Position numbers and translations under genes: made by a program. DNA of 64,000 bases, taken from contig LSRY02000027.1 of assembly GCA_001643675.2 (NCBI GenBank), forward strand, positions 67,001 through 131,000, written 5' to 3'. Numbering within the stretch: the stretch's first letter is position 1; each line of letters starts with the position of its first letter. A model generated the notes under the pieces. That model saw only the letters and a list, made by a program, of their open reading frames with translations, searched no databases and was not told the DNA's origin. Shown here one piece after another: positions 11,916-24,823 of this stretch. The stretch is from Monocercomonoides exilis. Taxonomy: Eukaryota > Preaxostyla > Oxymonadida > Polymastigidae.

Positions 11916-14900
11916 CTAAGGATAATCATCTTCGTTAAACTCGCCAGACTCTTCAAACTCGTCGTCCTCAGTCGAATCTTCGATTTTAATCATTTCGCAC
12001 TCATCAATCATTTCTCTGATGTCTTCAACAGGCAAATCCACACGAACCATCCCACGCATCATCTTTTCTGCTTCCTCTTCCTCTTTTCTGTATTCCTCTT
12101 CTTTCGAATGCTCATCAGTTGAATAGCGCTTGTCTGCATCCCTCCCATTTTGGCTTGGAGCATGCTCCAATTTTCTCTCAAAAGCGTTTCCTTTCTGCTG
12201 AATGTAATCTTCATTCATTGGATCGATATTCTCTTCGCTTTTCTTGCAGCCTTCTTTTTCTTTCAAATCTTCGACAGCTCCAATAATAATGCCCTCTTTT
12301 TCTGCATTCTCCAAAAGAGATGTTATGCTTTTTGGAAGATATTTCGCAATATCTGAAGCATGAAATAGTTTATAAAGAGCTTTCCTGCATTGAAAAATCA
12401 TAAAAAAATTTTGAATGAGAAATTGATAAATATAAAGATAATTGCTACAATCTCAAACAGAACAAACCTTGTTGCTAGTCTCTCAGCATGATATACAGTC
12501 CTTCCTTTTGTTTTCACTCTCACAACTGTAAAACCTTTCCTGCCTTCAGAATCTGTACTGTCATCATAATCATCTTCTTCTTCATCGTAGTAATCATCAT
12601 CGTAGCCTTCTGCTTTTCCTTCTTTTTGTTCCTTCTTCTCCTTCTTCTTCTTCAATTCATCTCGTGTGATCCAATGACGAAACACTCTTTGCGAGTTGTT
12701 GGGATCGACTTTATTCTGCTGCCAAATTCCCGTTGATTCATCAACGCTTTCTTCAGGAATGTATATTCTGACAACACAAGCAAAATGCCCTTTAGTACTG
12801 TTAATATGCTGCATCATTTCATTGCCATCCACATTCGCATTGTTCATGGAATAATATAGCTTGGACCTTGATAATTCATTCTGTATTTCACTCGTGATGT
12901 CTGGAATCTCGCTTGAAATTGATGTCTGCGGGTTTGACGTGGCTGATGGATCCAAGATGTCAATTGCTTCAAAAAGTGATGTTCTCTCTGGCTGCAAGAG
13001 ATCAGATTGCCTTGCCAATCTTTTGCTAAGTGCGCTTTGCTGCTCCATCACTTTCTTCTTCATCTCGTTTTCTTCAGCCAGCCTTCGCAGTTTCTCTTCG
13101 CGTGCATCCTCTTTTGAGAGCTTTCCTGCCTTCATCAATATGTTTGCATCCTTGTTGTCGATGATGTAACATGTGTCCACACACAATCCAACCTGCGGAA
13201 TGATCTTGTACAGATAGTTTGATGGATGAATCCATGGGGCACAGATTGGAGTGCCTATCCTATCGCACAGCGGAGAAAGATATGGCTTGAAGAACGAATC
13301 AACAACAGACGTCAGCGCAGGTGTCAGAATAGAGTCTAGTTGAGTGATTGTCATTTGAGGAACACTGGAAGAAGAAGATGATGACAAAGAGGCAGATGAT
13401 GAGGAAGCAGATGATGTGCCTGGAATGAAATAATGCTGTTCAAACTGAGTCAGCAGCGAGTCCAAGAAGATGGCACCTACGACAGCCTCCACAATATCTG
13501 AAATCACTTTCGGATGATGAAAATCAAACAGGCGGAAGTTCAAAATAAAGTCCTTGTCCATCAAGTGCTTCATTCTTTCTCTTGTTCGTGCATCTGGTTG
13601 AGGATCTATAAGCGAAGACTCGTCGACAATGTTGTATGCATCCCCTTTCCTCACAATTTTTTCTTTTCCAAACATTTCTAATTGTTTGTATTTAGAGTTG
13701 CTGTTCTTCATTCGCATAAAACTCAGCATTTCCCTGACCTCCCATTTGTACTGTGATATCTCACCACTCAAAGACGAGGAGAATTGATTAAGGAATGCAG
13801 GCAGGCACATCACAACTGAGATGAATGCCAGCACAGCATTAGACACAAGCGCATGCTTCAGAATGGTCATAAGCGCAGGACTCGCACGCGGATAGCGGCG
13901 ATACACACGCTCCACAACAAGAATAGCCAAAATGGTGTCGCCCAGATACTCCAGCCGCTCATACGACGGTGTGGAAGAGAAGTTGTTTGCGTCGAATTCA
14001 GAAAAGAAGGAAGCATAGTAACTGGAGGCTGAGGTGTGTGTGAGTGACTCCTTCAGCAGATCCAGCCGAGAGGGACAGAAAGAGTAGTTCAGCACTTTGT
14101 TCTGCAGAGTCATCAGCGACGAGGATTGCAGCAGCTTTTGCTCAGTACTCAGTTTATTCGCTTTGGCCATTGACGAGGAAGCAGCAGTACTCGACATCGA
14201 TGAGCTTCGTGAAGAGATAGAACGCGACAAAACACACAGCGCATTGGTCATCTCTTCGTTGGTGGTGACACCAATGAACTTCACCCAGAACTCGTAAGCC
14301 AATCGATATCCGCCAATCAGATAGCAGCAGCCAAGCACAGACTCCACCGTGTCTGCCACTTTCTTCAGAGGAAACGTGTGCGGCGGGCTGAACGGATGAA
14401 GGTTGCTGGCATGCTTGTTTCGCTTGAAGAGAACAACTGACCTTTGAGCCTGAGAAACAAGCCGATCAGGCATCGAATGGGCAGATGCATCAGATTCTCC
14501 TCTCGATGCTGCCATCCGTCTTCTTCTTTTCTCTCCTTCAAACAGCCTCTCTCGGAACACCTTCTCCTCCCACAGCACATTCCCCCGAGGCAGAAGTGGT
14601 GGGCCCCAGTCGTCTTTCCTTGTCTTCGCGGTGGCGATGAACGAAGGGAACACGCCATCAAAATGAGAGAGAGCGTGTTTGCAGAGCGTGGCATTGCTGA
14701 CAAGCACACCTTTCAGGTCAGTCAGCTGCCCTTCGTTCTTGTCGGGGTGCTTCCCAAAGAGATACAAGTTCGTCAGAAGCAGAAGAATCGAGTCTCCCAG
14801 AAACTCCAGCCGCTCCATGTCCATTTCGTCGTCTGTGCCCGACGCTGTCAGCGCTTCCAGCACAACATTGCGCTGATTTGAGAGAGTTTTCACGAGTTCT

Positions 14901-15491
14901 GGAAGAGACTGAGAAGACGAGCGGAAAGAGGGCTTGATCGGATCGCTTGCTGAAAGAGAGAGCGCAGGAAGAAGATCAATTCCATTGCTTTGCCGAAGCG
15001 AGTGAAGAGAAGACAGCGAAGCAGAAGTCGAAAGATTGAGCGCTTTTGGACCAGGAGGCAGAGAAGTGATTGACGATGTACGAAAATCAGTCATTTGCCT
15101 ATTAGCCGCCTTCACAGATGAAAGTGGACTTTCTTCTGAGTGTTTTCCAAAATGTGCTGCTTCGTTTCGTCTTGTGTTTGAGTATTTCGCTTGGATTGCT
15201 TGGAATGGATCTCGTATCTCTTCCACATCGTTCTCCTGCTCCTTCATAAAATCATCCAAAGATCTCTGTTCTCCTCCTTTTGCTTCTTCCTCCTCATTTT
15301 TCGTTTTCGTGTTGCCCACTTCGCGAAGCATCTGCAAAAACGAGCACAAAACCACTTGGCGCTCCATCGAATAGCACAACGGCATCAGAAGCTGTTTGAA
15401 GTCGAGAAGCGAAAGAGACATCAGACACACACACAGCTCAGGAACAAGGAAGATCGTCTCTGAATAATGGAATATTCTGCGCGGTGGAATG

Positions 15492-15523
<32 letters not shown>

Positions 15524-15542
15524 AGAAGAAGAAGAAGAAGAA

Positions 15543-15581
<39 letters not shown>

Positions 15582-18500
15582 GGAACTAGCTTCTCCAAAT
15601 CCGTCAGCTTGTTTTGCTCTTCTTTCTGTGATTCTTCTTTTCCTTCGTTCTGTTTTGTTGTTCCACTTTCATTTTGATGGCTTCTTTTCTTCTTCTTCTT
15701 CTTCTTCGTGTGTGTCTCTTCAACTGAGCTTGTTGTGAGTGTTTTGATTGTCGTCACTTCGAGAAGAGGCTGATTTCTGTCTTTGATGTCGACACCCCAT
15801 CGCTTCTGGTAATATTCATAAAAAGTGCCTGCCACTTCTTTGTCAGGAAATTCAGACATCGGAGTCATGTCATAGCGATGCCTCAGCACACAATACATCG
15901 ATGAGGACGCTGTTCGGTTCAAAAACACAGAAAACACTAAAACAGAAAAAAAAATCAGAAAAATTAGAAAAAATAGAATTGAAAAAAGATATTTATTATT
16001 TCATAAATGGATAATTATAGTCATTTTGAGAAAGAAAGTGTACATACTTGCAGAAGGGTTGAACTGTTCTTCGAAAGAAGACTGCTCTTTTGCTGCTTGT
16101 TGTGCTGCTGTCTTCGGAGTCATCTTTGCTGCCTGGTTGAATGTTTTGTATCGCTGGCTGGCTGATGTTGTTGAGGATGAATACATTGAACGATAGTTTG
16201 GAATAACAACTGATCCAATTGGAGGCAATTCGATTCCACCAGAAGAAGAAAAAGATGATGATGATGACTTATTAGGAGATTTTATTGAATGATCAGCATT
16301 CACAGCAGATGAGTCGGTGCCATAGGATGTGTGCAGCGGTGATTTAAGTCGAAGACGAATTGCATTTTCTGTTCTGTCTGTTGAATGCCTTAAGCTATTC
16401 AAAAGTTGATTGGCTGGAAACATTGATGGACTTGTGATTTGTTCAATGAGTGCCCAATCAATTGCAAAATAGTCGCATCCAACTGGTGCTTTTGATTGTA
16501 TTTGTGTGGAATTGCTATATGAACGAGAGGATGATGAGGAAGAGGAAGATGGAAAATGCTTCGGAATTGCTAATGGTGATGGAGGTGGGGGTGGTGGAAG
16601 AGATAGCTTAGATGACTGCATCATAGCTGCTAATCGTGTCATATCAGCAGAAGAAGATGATAATGACGACGACGACGACGATGCTAACTGTTTTGATAGC
16701 AATTCATTGCTTCCACATTCAAATAGCTGGAATGTGGACTCAACAGGGGTGATGAGATATGCAAATGCATCAGCCACACGCGGATTGTGATCGAAATCAG
16801 CGCTTCTTTCGAAGGTGTTCCATTCGTTGTCCACCATCTCCTTCATCTTTGCCACAAGCACTGGGTCGAGCATAGCAGCGGTGGAGTTGTCGAATTCCCT
16901 CATAAAAGCAGAGTAGATGGTCTCATTCACACACTCCCCCACACAAACAGAGGGAGACGAGGCAACAATCGGTGAGGGCGTCAGATAGCGGACAGATGAG
17001 CGACGTTCAAAGAGAGTCGCGTGGAAGAACAGGAGACGCGAGAAAAGAGTGCGGGAGATAGAGAATGGGGCAGGCTGGGCAGAAGAAGAGGAAAGAGGAA
17101 AGAGAGAAAGGCAAGATGAAGACAAAGTGGATGGAATGTTAGGAATGGATGATGAATTGAGATGCGAATATGCTGTTTTTGAAGGAGATAATGTCTTCAC
17201 ATAAACATTGCATCGGAGAATGTATGGCATCTTCATTTTGTCCAACTGCTGATCAGAATATCTCCCTTCAAAACTGCCACCAGCCACGTTGGAAGAAGAA
17301 GAAGAAGAAGAAGCAGAGGCAGAAGCAGATGAATAGCTTCCGTTTTTGTCTTTGTTTGTTTGGAGCCATTTCCGTTTGAGTGTTCTTGCGCCTTCCATCA
17401 CTTCTGGTGTGTTCCATCCCAGTTGAGGCAGAATGCTGTCTGGCACATTCAGAGCAGACGGAAGCAGCGCCAGAGAAGAAGGAAGAGGCGAATGGGTGAG
17501 CATTCCAAAGGGAAAACTGAATGGCAGCGGATGAGACGGTGAGGGGTCAAATGGCAAAGCAGAAGAAGAAGAAGAAGAAGAAGAAGGATATTGAGAGTGT
17601 GTTTGTGTTCCTGATGAACTGCTCCTCTTCAGCTCAACAGTCTTGTTGGGATCAATCTCCGTCTGCTCACATTCAATGAGATGAGTCAGCTTTTCAGCAA
17701 TTTCAGCGTCTTCATCTTCATCTTCATCTTCATCTTCATCATTCTCCATCTCATCGTCTTCTTCATCCTTTCTCTCTCTTTCATTTCTCTTCGTCCTTCT
17801 TTTGCCCCCAACAAATGCATCGAGATTGTCGCCTTTGTCCACTCTCTTTTCGCTTTCAGCAGCAGAAGATGAGTATTGATTGAATGACCCCTTCATTTTG
17901 AACTCAGACGGAAGTGCCACATAAACAGGCACAATCACAAACACTGACAGATACAACTCCAACGTCGATTCTGCAAGCTCTGTTGTCGTCCTTATTCTGC
18001 TTCGTGATTCAACCTGTTCGCTTTTATTTGCTTTCTTTCTTCCGATCATCACAACATCTTCCTCCTCACCTGCCAGTGTGTTCTCATCCGCATTCTGAAA
18101 GTCGTCGTTGATCAGCACTTCCTTGTGCATGTAGCAATAAGGAAACCATTCCTTCCTGCATTTTCTGAGTGACAGACAGAGAGGCACAAATGGGACAGCT
18201 CTGATTGTGCCTATTCTGCCTTTGTATTTGTGCTTGTGCATCTTCTGGAAGAAGAGCATCATGCTCTCCCCATATTTCGCAAGGGCATCTTCTCTTTTGT
18301 CCATCTTGCTGATTTGAAGCTCCTGCAGCCTTTTCTCGTTCTCTCGCCTTTCTTCCTCGTCTTTTTCTGCTTCCATCTCAGTTCCTGCCAACTTTGCTTC
18401 ATCGCCTTCCTCTCCTTCTCCTTCCTCTCCTTCTTCGTCTCCTTCTTCTCCCTTCTCCTTTTTGTCTTTTTCTCCCCATTTTCCAAAAGTAGGCGTCAGA

Positions 18501-21500
18501 TGTTCTGAAAGTATCCCGTTTTCATACATCCTCTTCAGTGCCATCAATGCAGCAATTCTCTTTCCCGACTTCTTCGACGAGCACACAAATGATATCACTG
18601 GATCATTCAGCCCAAAATACGGCGGGACACTCAGCGTCGTTCTGAACATGGTGCCTTCTCTGACGATGCAGCCAGATGGCCACTCGGCAGAGGCAGCGTC
18701 TGAGGCAGACACACATTCATGCTTGAAGATGGGCACGTACTGCACATGCGGATCGTCCTTCGGAATGAGCGAGCACAAATTGTACAGCAACGACACAGAC
18801 GCGCCTGTCGTGACAGTCGCATTCGCTTTCGTCCTCAGCTCAAATCGTCTCTCAACCTCAAAGTTTGGCTTGTCGTCTGCTTTCTCCTCTTCAAAAAAGT
18901 TTCTTCTGCTCTGACTGTGTCTATCGCTCTCCTGGAACATGCTGTCAGCATCCTTTGTGACATCTCCTTCTTTTATGTGCTCTTTTGCTTTCCTCGTCTG
19001 CTCCTTCTCTGCATCCTTAGTATGTTCCACTTTATACATCGTCTTGTGCACCTCGTTATCCTCCCCAATGTGCACATAAACCCCTCCCCCTCGGCGTGCC
19101 CTCCCGCGTGACTGAATATACTGAGGCATGTTCTCAAAGTCGTCATAGCGAATAACAGAGTTGCACCCCTGGACATCGATGCCTTCCTCGCACACACTCG
19201 TCGCAAACAGAAGATTCGCTTTTTCTGAACGGAATGACATAAGCGCCTTGTACTGCCGAGACGTCGTCATCACAGCACCACACCGCTGTTCATACGCCTC
19301 CTGCGTATTTTCGCCGGAAGTTTCGATGTATGCTGAAGCAGGCAAAAACGGAGAAAAGGGAAGAGAAGAGTCACCTGATTGCCCAACAACAAATCTGTTT
19401 GGTGAATGATTCATTCAAAAGTACAATAAATTGAACAGAAAGAAATATGAAAGCATCAGCATTTATACGAACAAAAATATGAATAATAATAATAAAAATA
19501 AAAATACACACTTTGTGTTAAAGAAGTATCTGAGAGCAAGTGTCTGCCGGAAAAGTCTGTATAAAATGTATGTGTCTATTCTCTGCTTCACCAGCACAAG
19601 AGATTTGAATTCATCCCTTCGTCCGGCAAATGCGGTATAAAAACAATTGAAAAGCAAAGAATGGAAATATTGTTGAATCAAAAATAATTGAGATTTTCAA
19701 ACATGATTTTTTTCTTCTTAAAAAATAAATAAAAATAAAAAGCAAACTTCATCCGAATTCGTAGCAATATCAAAAATGCGATGAATGCACGCAGTTTTGG
19801 TGGCAGATAGCAGCTTTTCACTTTTATTTGTGCAAATTCTTCTGTTGTAGTGGGCAGAGAAAGCATATGTGCCAGGATTTTGACTCGTAAAAGGGACATT
19901 TGCTCAAACTGCTTCCTCAGCCTCTGCGATTCCTCGGGTGTATACAACGCATCGTCTGCTTTGATCACATGGAAGATGTTTGGCTCAACCTCAGCAGCTT
20001 CATAAGCAGATGTGTCTGTTGTGCCTGAAGACATTGCAGCATCTTCATTGGGAATTTCAATAAGATCGACACTTTGTCTGTTTTGTGCTATTTTGAGGCA
20101 TTCTTCGAGCGTCGGAGGAATCGTAAGCAGATCCTGAAACACAACAAGCACACCAAAAGCTCCGAAATCGTCTGGTTGTTTGAAATAAATAAAGTGAATG
20201 AAGTTCAAGTGATATTAAAAAGAATAAAATAAAGAGCATAATAATGTGCCAGTTAATGAAATAAAATTATGTTTAGACATGAAACAAAAGATATTTGAAA
20301 TTAATTATGAGATAAAACGAGTTTTTGAGGAAAACATTCAAACTATAAATTTGATCAACGTTTGACAAAATTTTTCTTGTTCTGTCCTTTTTATGTTTTC
20401 CTTTCTGGTTTTCGATTTCAAAATACAGCTGCGTTAAATACAAGAATCGCCAGGCATATTCGTCTGCATTTTTCAGCTGAATAACAGTTGCCTCTGGCAA
20501 ACTTCTTGGCAAATACTCAAAACTGCCAGATGTTACGAAGTCTTCCAGTCTGATGTTCACAAAAATGCATCGATATTGTTTGGTTACAAGAACAACAGAG
20601 AAACCAAAAATGTGTTTGCATACGAATTGCTGAAATTCTGAGTCTGAAATGGACCGAGAGAATGAGCACGTTTCGCTTTTTGCAGATCAATCACTCGGGG
20701 GAGCTTGTATCCTGTCCACTGTGCTGCATTCTTCTTTGCTGTTATTCATTTGCATGTGCAGATGTTTGCATCAAAAAGATTGAATTGAAAATTGTTTGTG
20801 TAATTTTTGATCAAATAAAACAAGAAAGTTTTGCAAACTGAGAATGTTTTTGAATATAAGAATTATTTCTTTTGGACGAGGAGAGTACATGCGAAGCAAT
20901 TTTCTTTGTTTTAACGGTGTTACTAGCTTCGAATTAAACAATTCTTCCATAATTCTCATTTGATCTTCCAATCCACCTGTTCGTACGCAAGGGGATGCTG
21001 TTAACCCTAGAATGTGTGGCATGTTTGCTATGTTATTACGTTCGTAGAAATTTGTCATTATTCTTTTATTCTTTATCACATATGATAAAAAAAATAAGTT
21101 CAAAAACAAAAAAGAAGTAGCAGACAGCATCAAGTTTTTGATGATGATGGCATTCATCAAAAACAATTAATTCAACGTCTTCCATTGAAATATATGCATG
21201 TGACAATATTTCCTCGAATATTTGAACAACCATTACAAGAATATCATTTTCATTCAATTCTTTCATCCAACGATCGGGATCCCAAATGGATGTAACCAAA
21301 CCCCCGTAATAGACACTACAATTATAGTGTAATTCCATTTTAATAACATTGTATTGTTGAATGGCTATCAATTGTGTTGGAGCAAGAAATATAACTTTTC
21401 TTTTGTCAAATTTTTTAGCGGGGCGACGATTATTTTCCAAGAAATGTTTGATAAGATGTACAGCGATTAAAGTTTTTCCCGTTCCTGTTATTTTTTTGGA

Positions 21501-21660
21501 AAAAAAATTGCATATGAATTTGAAAAGGGGGTAATACTAACAGACCTGTTTCAAGAAGGCATATACAATTGTTTTTCTTCGCAAAATCGAGCACCTCAAG
21601 TTGATATGATCTCAACTCGAATTGCTTTTCACTTTCAGTAATATTTGTTGAAGAATCCAG
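11916..21660 (-). CDS. DCL: Dicer, giant (about 2,946 aa without its first exon)
   Basis: Ten exons join in phase: 21660-21546, 21484-21126, 21070-20839, 20738-20624, 20549-20344, 20171-19748, 19616-19512, 19394-16048, 15936-12468 and 12384-11916 (8,841 nt, TAG stop). Approximate domain order follows. Helicase N: Walker A ETGTGKT about 38, DECHH about 148, GLTASP about 175. Helicase C: ATSVCEEGIDVQ, and QSRGRARRGG near 620. Dicer dimerisation domain (DUF283) about 715-810. Platform/PAZ about 1530-1690, ending TFYEYYQKRWG and NQPLLEV. RNase IIIa: ERLEFLGDSILLLL near 2020, with later ADTVESVLG. RNase IIIb: ERLEYLGDTIL near 2290, with SDIVEAVVGAIFLDS. A dsRBD-like C terminus (about 2700-2830) is split by the last intron, and an acidic tail follows. 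The Asp/Glu metal ligands of both RNase III domains are present, so it should be catalytically competent for cutting dsRNA into small RNAs. It is half again as long as animal Dicers because of Ser, Glu and Asp/Glu inserts. The first coding exon is unresolved: exon 21660-21546 opens at an acceptor, and the nearby in-frame ATG is followed by an in-frame TAA. Confidence 0.93.
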
Positions 21661-23791
21661 CTTTTATTCTGTTTGGTATTTAATCATTTATGGGGTGATA
21701 TTTGTTTCAGAAGATGTAATTTCTGTTAGGGGATAAATGATCAGAAATATTATATTTTTTTCACGTTAAATACAGTCAATTTTTGAAATTTTATTCCTTT
21801 TTTGAAAAAAATTTTTTTTCGTTCCACACTTTTTCTGCTTTTATATCATTTATAGAAAATTATAAAGAAAAAAAAAATTTTTTTTTAAAAATGTGAATAA
21901 CCAAAAAAATAAAATTAGTTCAAAAGAGGATTGCAAAGAAATTTCAATTTTTCGTTTCTGTTTCTTTTCATTATTGAAAAACAAAACCTCATATGTGGGA
22001 AAAATTGGACTTTCAAGCTTTTTATGCGCAAATCATAAAATAATAGAATTTCTAATAACTTTATTTGAATATTTCAGATTACGAAATAAATAAGATTTCA
22101 GAACTGTATTCAAACATCATTGATGGAATAACAAAATGTTTTGAAACCTCACACGTATATCAAAAAATAAACCAATTTTGTTGAAAATTTTTGTTCACAA
22201 AAAGTTCATCTCAGGTGCTTTATTTTTCAATGAAAATGCTTGTAGTCAAATATTTTGTCCCATATCAGCAAGAATTGTCTTAATGTTGAAATTGTCTTAT
22301 TTTTCTTTCCATCTTGCACAATCAAAAATTGATAATCAAACTATCAAGAAAAAAATTTTTTATGGAAAAACTGTTGATGTTAACCCATTCAAAATAACAC
22401 AATATTTTTTTGCGTTCAAAAATTTGTCACTTCTTAACATTTATTAACTGAGATTGTGCACAAAATACTGGACTAGATCGCTTTCTCTATTACTGAAAGA
22501 GGAATAATTCTGACAACTTTTTTCCAAACATGTGTTATTCACACTGTCTCTTTTGAAATTTCATTCTCTTATTTTCATGTTGCCTGAATGTTGTATAAAT
22601 TAATTATTTAATGATCAGAGTAATTCAAAATCCTGTTTTTCTTAAATGAAAAAATATTTTTTTATATATTCAATTGACACAAAAATGAAAGTTTGATCTG
22701 ACAAATAAGTTACAACAAAAAAAATTTATTTGCATGAATACTATTAGAATTATTCCTCTTGCAGTAATAAAGAAATCGATATTGTCCAGTATTTTGTGCA
22801 CAATCTATTTCTTCGTTTTTTCAAAAGAATCAAAAATTTTGATGATCGGTGTTATTCTATTTATCATTGTGTGATTGTTTGATTTTCAAATTCATTGACA
22901 AATGATGTTTTTTCATGATTTCTTGTTGAAAATATGCAATACGTTTCCTTCAAACAAATTGGTTCTTATGTGTGTGATTATTTTTGAAATCATATCTTTT
23001 TTCGGGGTGTTGTTTTTCGAAGATTGTCAGTTTTGAGATGAAATTTTCAGTTCAAAAGAGAAAAAACGTGATAATTGTTTTTTAAAACAAATGGTTTTTC
23101 CGAATCATAGATTGAAATGGATTCAATAGACCTTTATTCTTATCAAATTTTTTTATTGATATTCAAAAAATATTTTTCCACCGAATTTTTTGTATGAAAA
23201 AAAAAATGATTTTAAAAATAATCTCCCATTTTTTAAAAATGAACACTGAAAAGAGAGGAAGCCGTTGTCCAATAATTATTTCAATAATTTGTCTCTGAGA
23301 TCAATTTAAAAAAAAAAGTCTAATGCATTCAACATGAAAATGAATATTTGAAAAACAAAGACTTCAAATGTTAACTATGTGAATACCCCCAAAAAGAAAA
23401 GACTCCAAAAATAATAACTCAGCTTTTGGCAACATTAAACTTGTGTGTCCCTTTTCCTTTTTTTGTTTTAATCTAATATTTTGAAAATAAAATTTCAGTT
23501 AACTATAATTACGAAATTGAGTTATTCTTTTCACAACAATGTCATCTTTTTAATTTTATCAAAATATCTCTTTATTTATTTAACATGAACACATATTTTT
23601 TTCACCACACAAAAAAAGAAAAATGTGTTGCTTTCTAAAAAAATGTGTATTGATGGAAAAAGTTATTCAATATTAACCAAAAATTTCTCACTCCTAAATT
23701 TCATGATATGCTCTTTAAGAAAATTTGATCATTTTGAAAAGAATAACATCGAATAAATATTAATATGGGTGATGTCAATAATGTGTAGGTT
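21661..23791. other. 2.1-kb AT-rich intergenic region
   Basis: No gene is supported; the small open frames have the composition of noncoding DNA. It must contain the promoter, and probably the first exon, of the Dicer gene (minus strand). It contains a 356-bp inverted-repeat element (22451-22806). It also contains a copy of a short dispersed repeat (about 22968-23010) that recurs near 62.65 kb and, inverted, near 63.4 kb. Confidence 0.6.
22451..22806. mobile_element. MITE with about 61-bp terminal inverted repeats
   Basis: The left arm 22451-22511 and the reverse complement of the right arm 22746-22806 match over about 61 bases with roughly six to nine differences. Both begin AGATTGTGCACAAAATACTG and end GAGGAATAATTCT. 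The 234-bp interior is AT-rich and has no open frame, as expected of a nonautonomous DNA transposon. I see no clean target duplication. No autonomous partner with these ends is in the window: the Merlin, Harbinger and pogo termini here are different. Confidence 0.85.
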
Positions 23792-24823
23792 ATGTGTCAA
23801 AGTCCAAATGAAGTCGAATTACGAACAATTTTTATGAGCTTATTTCAAGACAAGATAAAATTGAAAGAAAATGCGGAAAAAATGTATAAAAACATTGAAA
23901 TTATGTACTCAAGTCCAAAACGATTTTATCACACACTTACACATCTTACAGACATGTTTAAATTTCTTCAAACGCAATCCCAACAAATAGATAATATATT
24001 CATACTTTTTATATCAGTCTTTTATCATGATATTGTATACGAACCAGAAAACAACGATAATGAAGAAAAAAGCGCACTTTTTGCTGAAAACGAACTTGAT
24101 AAAATGGGAATTTCATCAGATATAATTACCAACATCAAAGAATACATTTTAGCTACGAAAAAACACGATTTGCCATCTTCCATCAATGGGTCAGTTGACG
24201 ATCTAAAACTTTTGTTAGATGCGGATCTCAACATCCTCATATCACCAACTCCACAATATCTTGAATATGCATCAAAGATACGACAAGAATACATTTATTA
24301 TTCTCTTAGTGATTATTGTTCAGGAAGAATAAAAGTTTTGTCATCTTTTCTTTCTCGAGAAAGGCTTTTCTATTGTGGGGACACAAAAGTTAAAATGCTA
24401 CGACTAAAAAAGAATGCATCACTTGAACTAGCGGCTCTTTCCTCAACATTTTTATGCTTTCCTCTTCCATCGTTTATGCTTATAGGTCTTGTTTTCCATG
24501 ATACAGAAATTCCAGAATGTATTAGTTTATCAAATTTACATAATCTTATAGAAAAATCGTTTCCATCATCTTCTTGCACTCCACATTTTTCGATCCATCC
24601 AATATTACACGATTTTGAAAAAGACGAATCAAAAGAAAATGAGGTACACATATTTTCATTCAAAGAATTTACCAAAATTCAACTTACAGAAGATGTAATT
24701 TTGAGATTAATAAGTGAGGAATTTAAAAAGGCAAATAAAATTACTATTTTTGCTCTGAATGAATTTAATTGTGATCATAAATCAATAATCGAGGCAATGT
24801 GCGATGTTGTGATTCATGTTTAA
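23792..24823 (+). CDS. HD-domain metal-dependent phosphohydrolase (COG4339-like), 343 aa
   Basis: Single-exon frame from ATG 23792 to TAA. Residues 1-200 fit the family of small HD-superfamily hydrolases common in bacteria. RFYHTLTHL (about 50) supplies a His, FYHDIVYEPENNDNEEKSA (about 77-95) supplies the HD pair and the conserved NEE, and KLLLDADLNIL (about 150) supplies the last Asp; then IRQEYIYYSLSDYCSGR and VLSSFLSRERLFY. Substrate is unknown; the fold points to phosphate-ester hydrolysis with bound metal. Residues 205-343 are an extra domain that the bacterial proteins lack as I remember them; I do not recognise it. Lack of introns in an intron-containing neighbourhood and bacterial-type affinity suggest possible lateral acquisition, but base composition matches the surroundings, so any transfer is old. 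Confidence 0.75.
   Translation: MCQSPNEVELRTIFMSLFQDKIKLKENAEKMYKNIEIMYSSPKRFYHTLTHLTDMFKFLQTQSQQIDNIFILFISVFYHDIVYEPENNDNEEKSALFAENELDKMGISSDIITNIKEYILATKKHDLPSSINGSVDDLKLLLDADLNILISPTPQYLEYASKIRQEYIYYSLSDYCSGRIKVLSSFLSRERLFYCGDTKVKMLRLKKNASLELAALSSTFLCFPLPSFMLIGLVFHDTEIPECISLSNLHNLIEKSFPSSSCTPHFSIHPILHDFEKDESKENEVHIFSFKEFTKIQLTEDVILRLISEEFKKANKITIFALNEFNCDHKSIIEAMCDVVIHV

Noticed and set aside
15484-15738. + strand open frames with long Met, Glu or Asp runs
   Set aside because: They are antisense shadows of the Ser-encoding repeats in Dicer.
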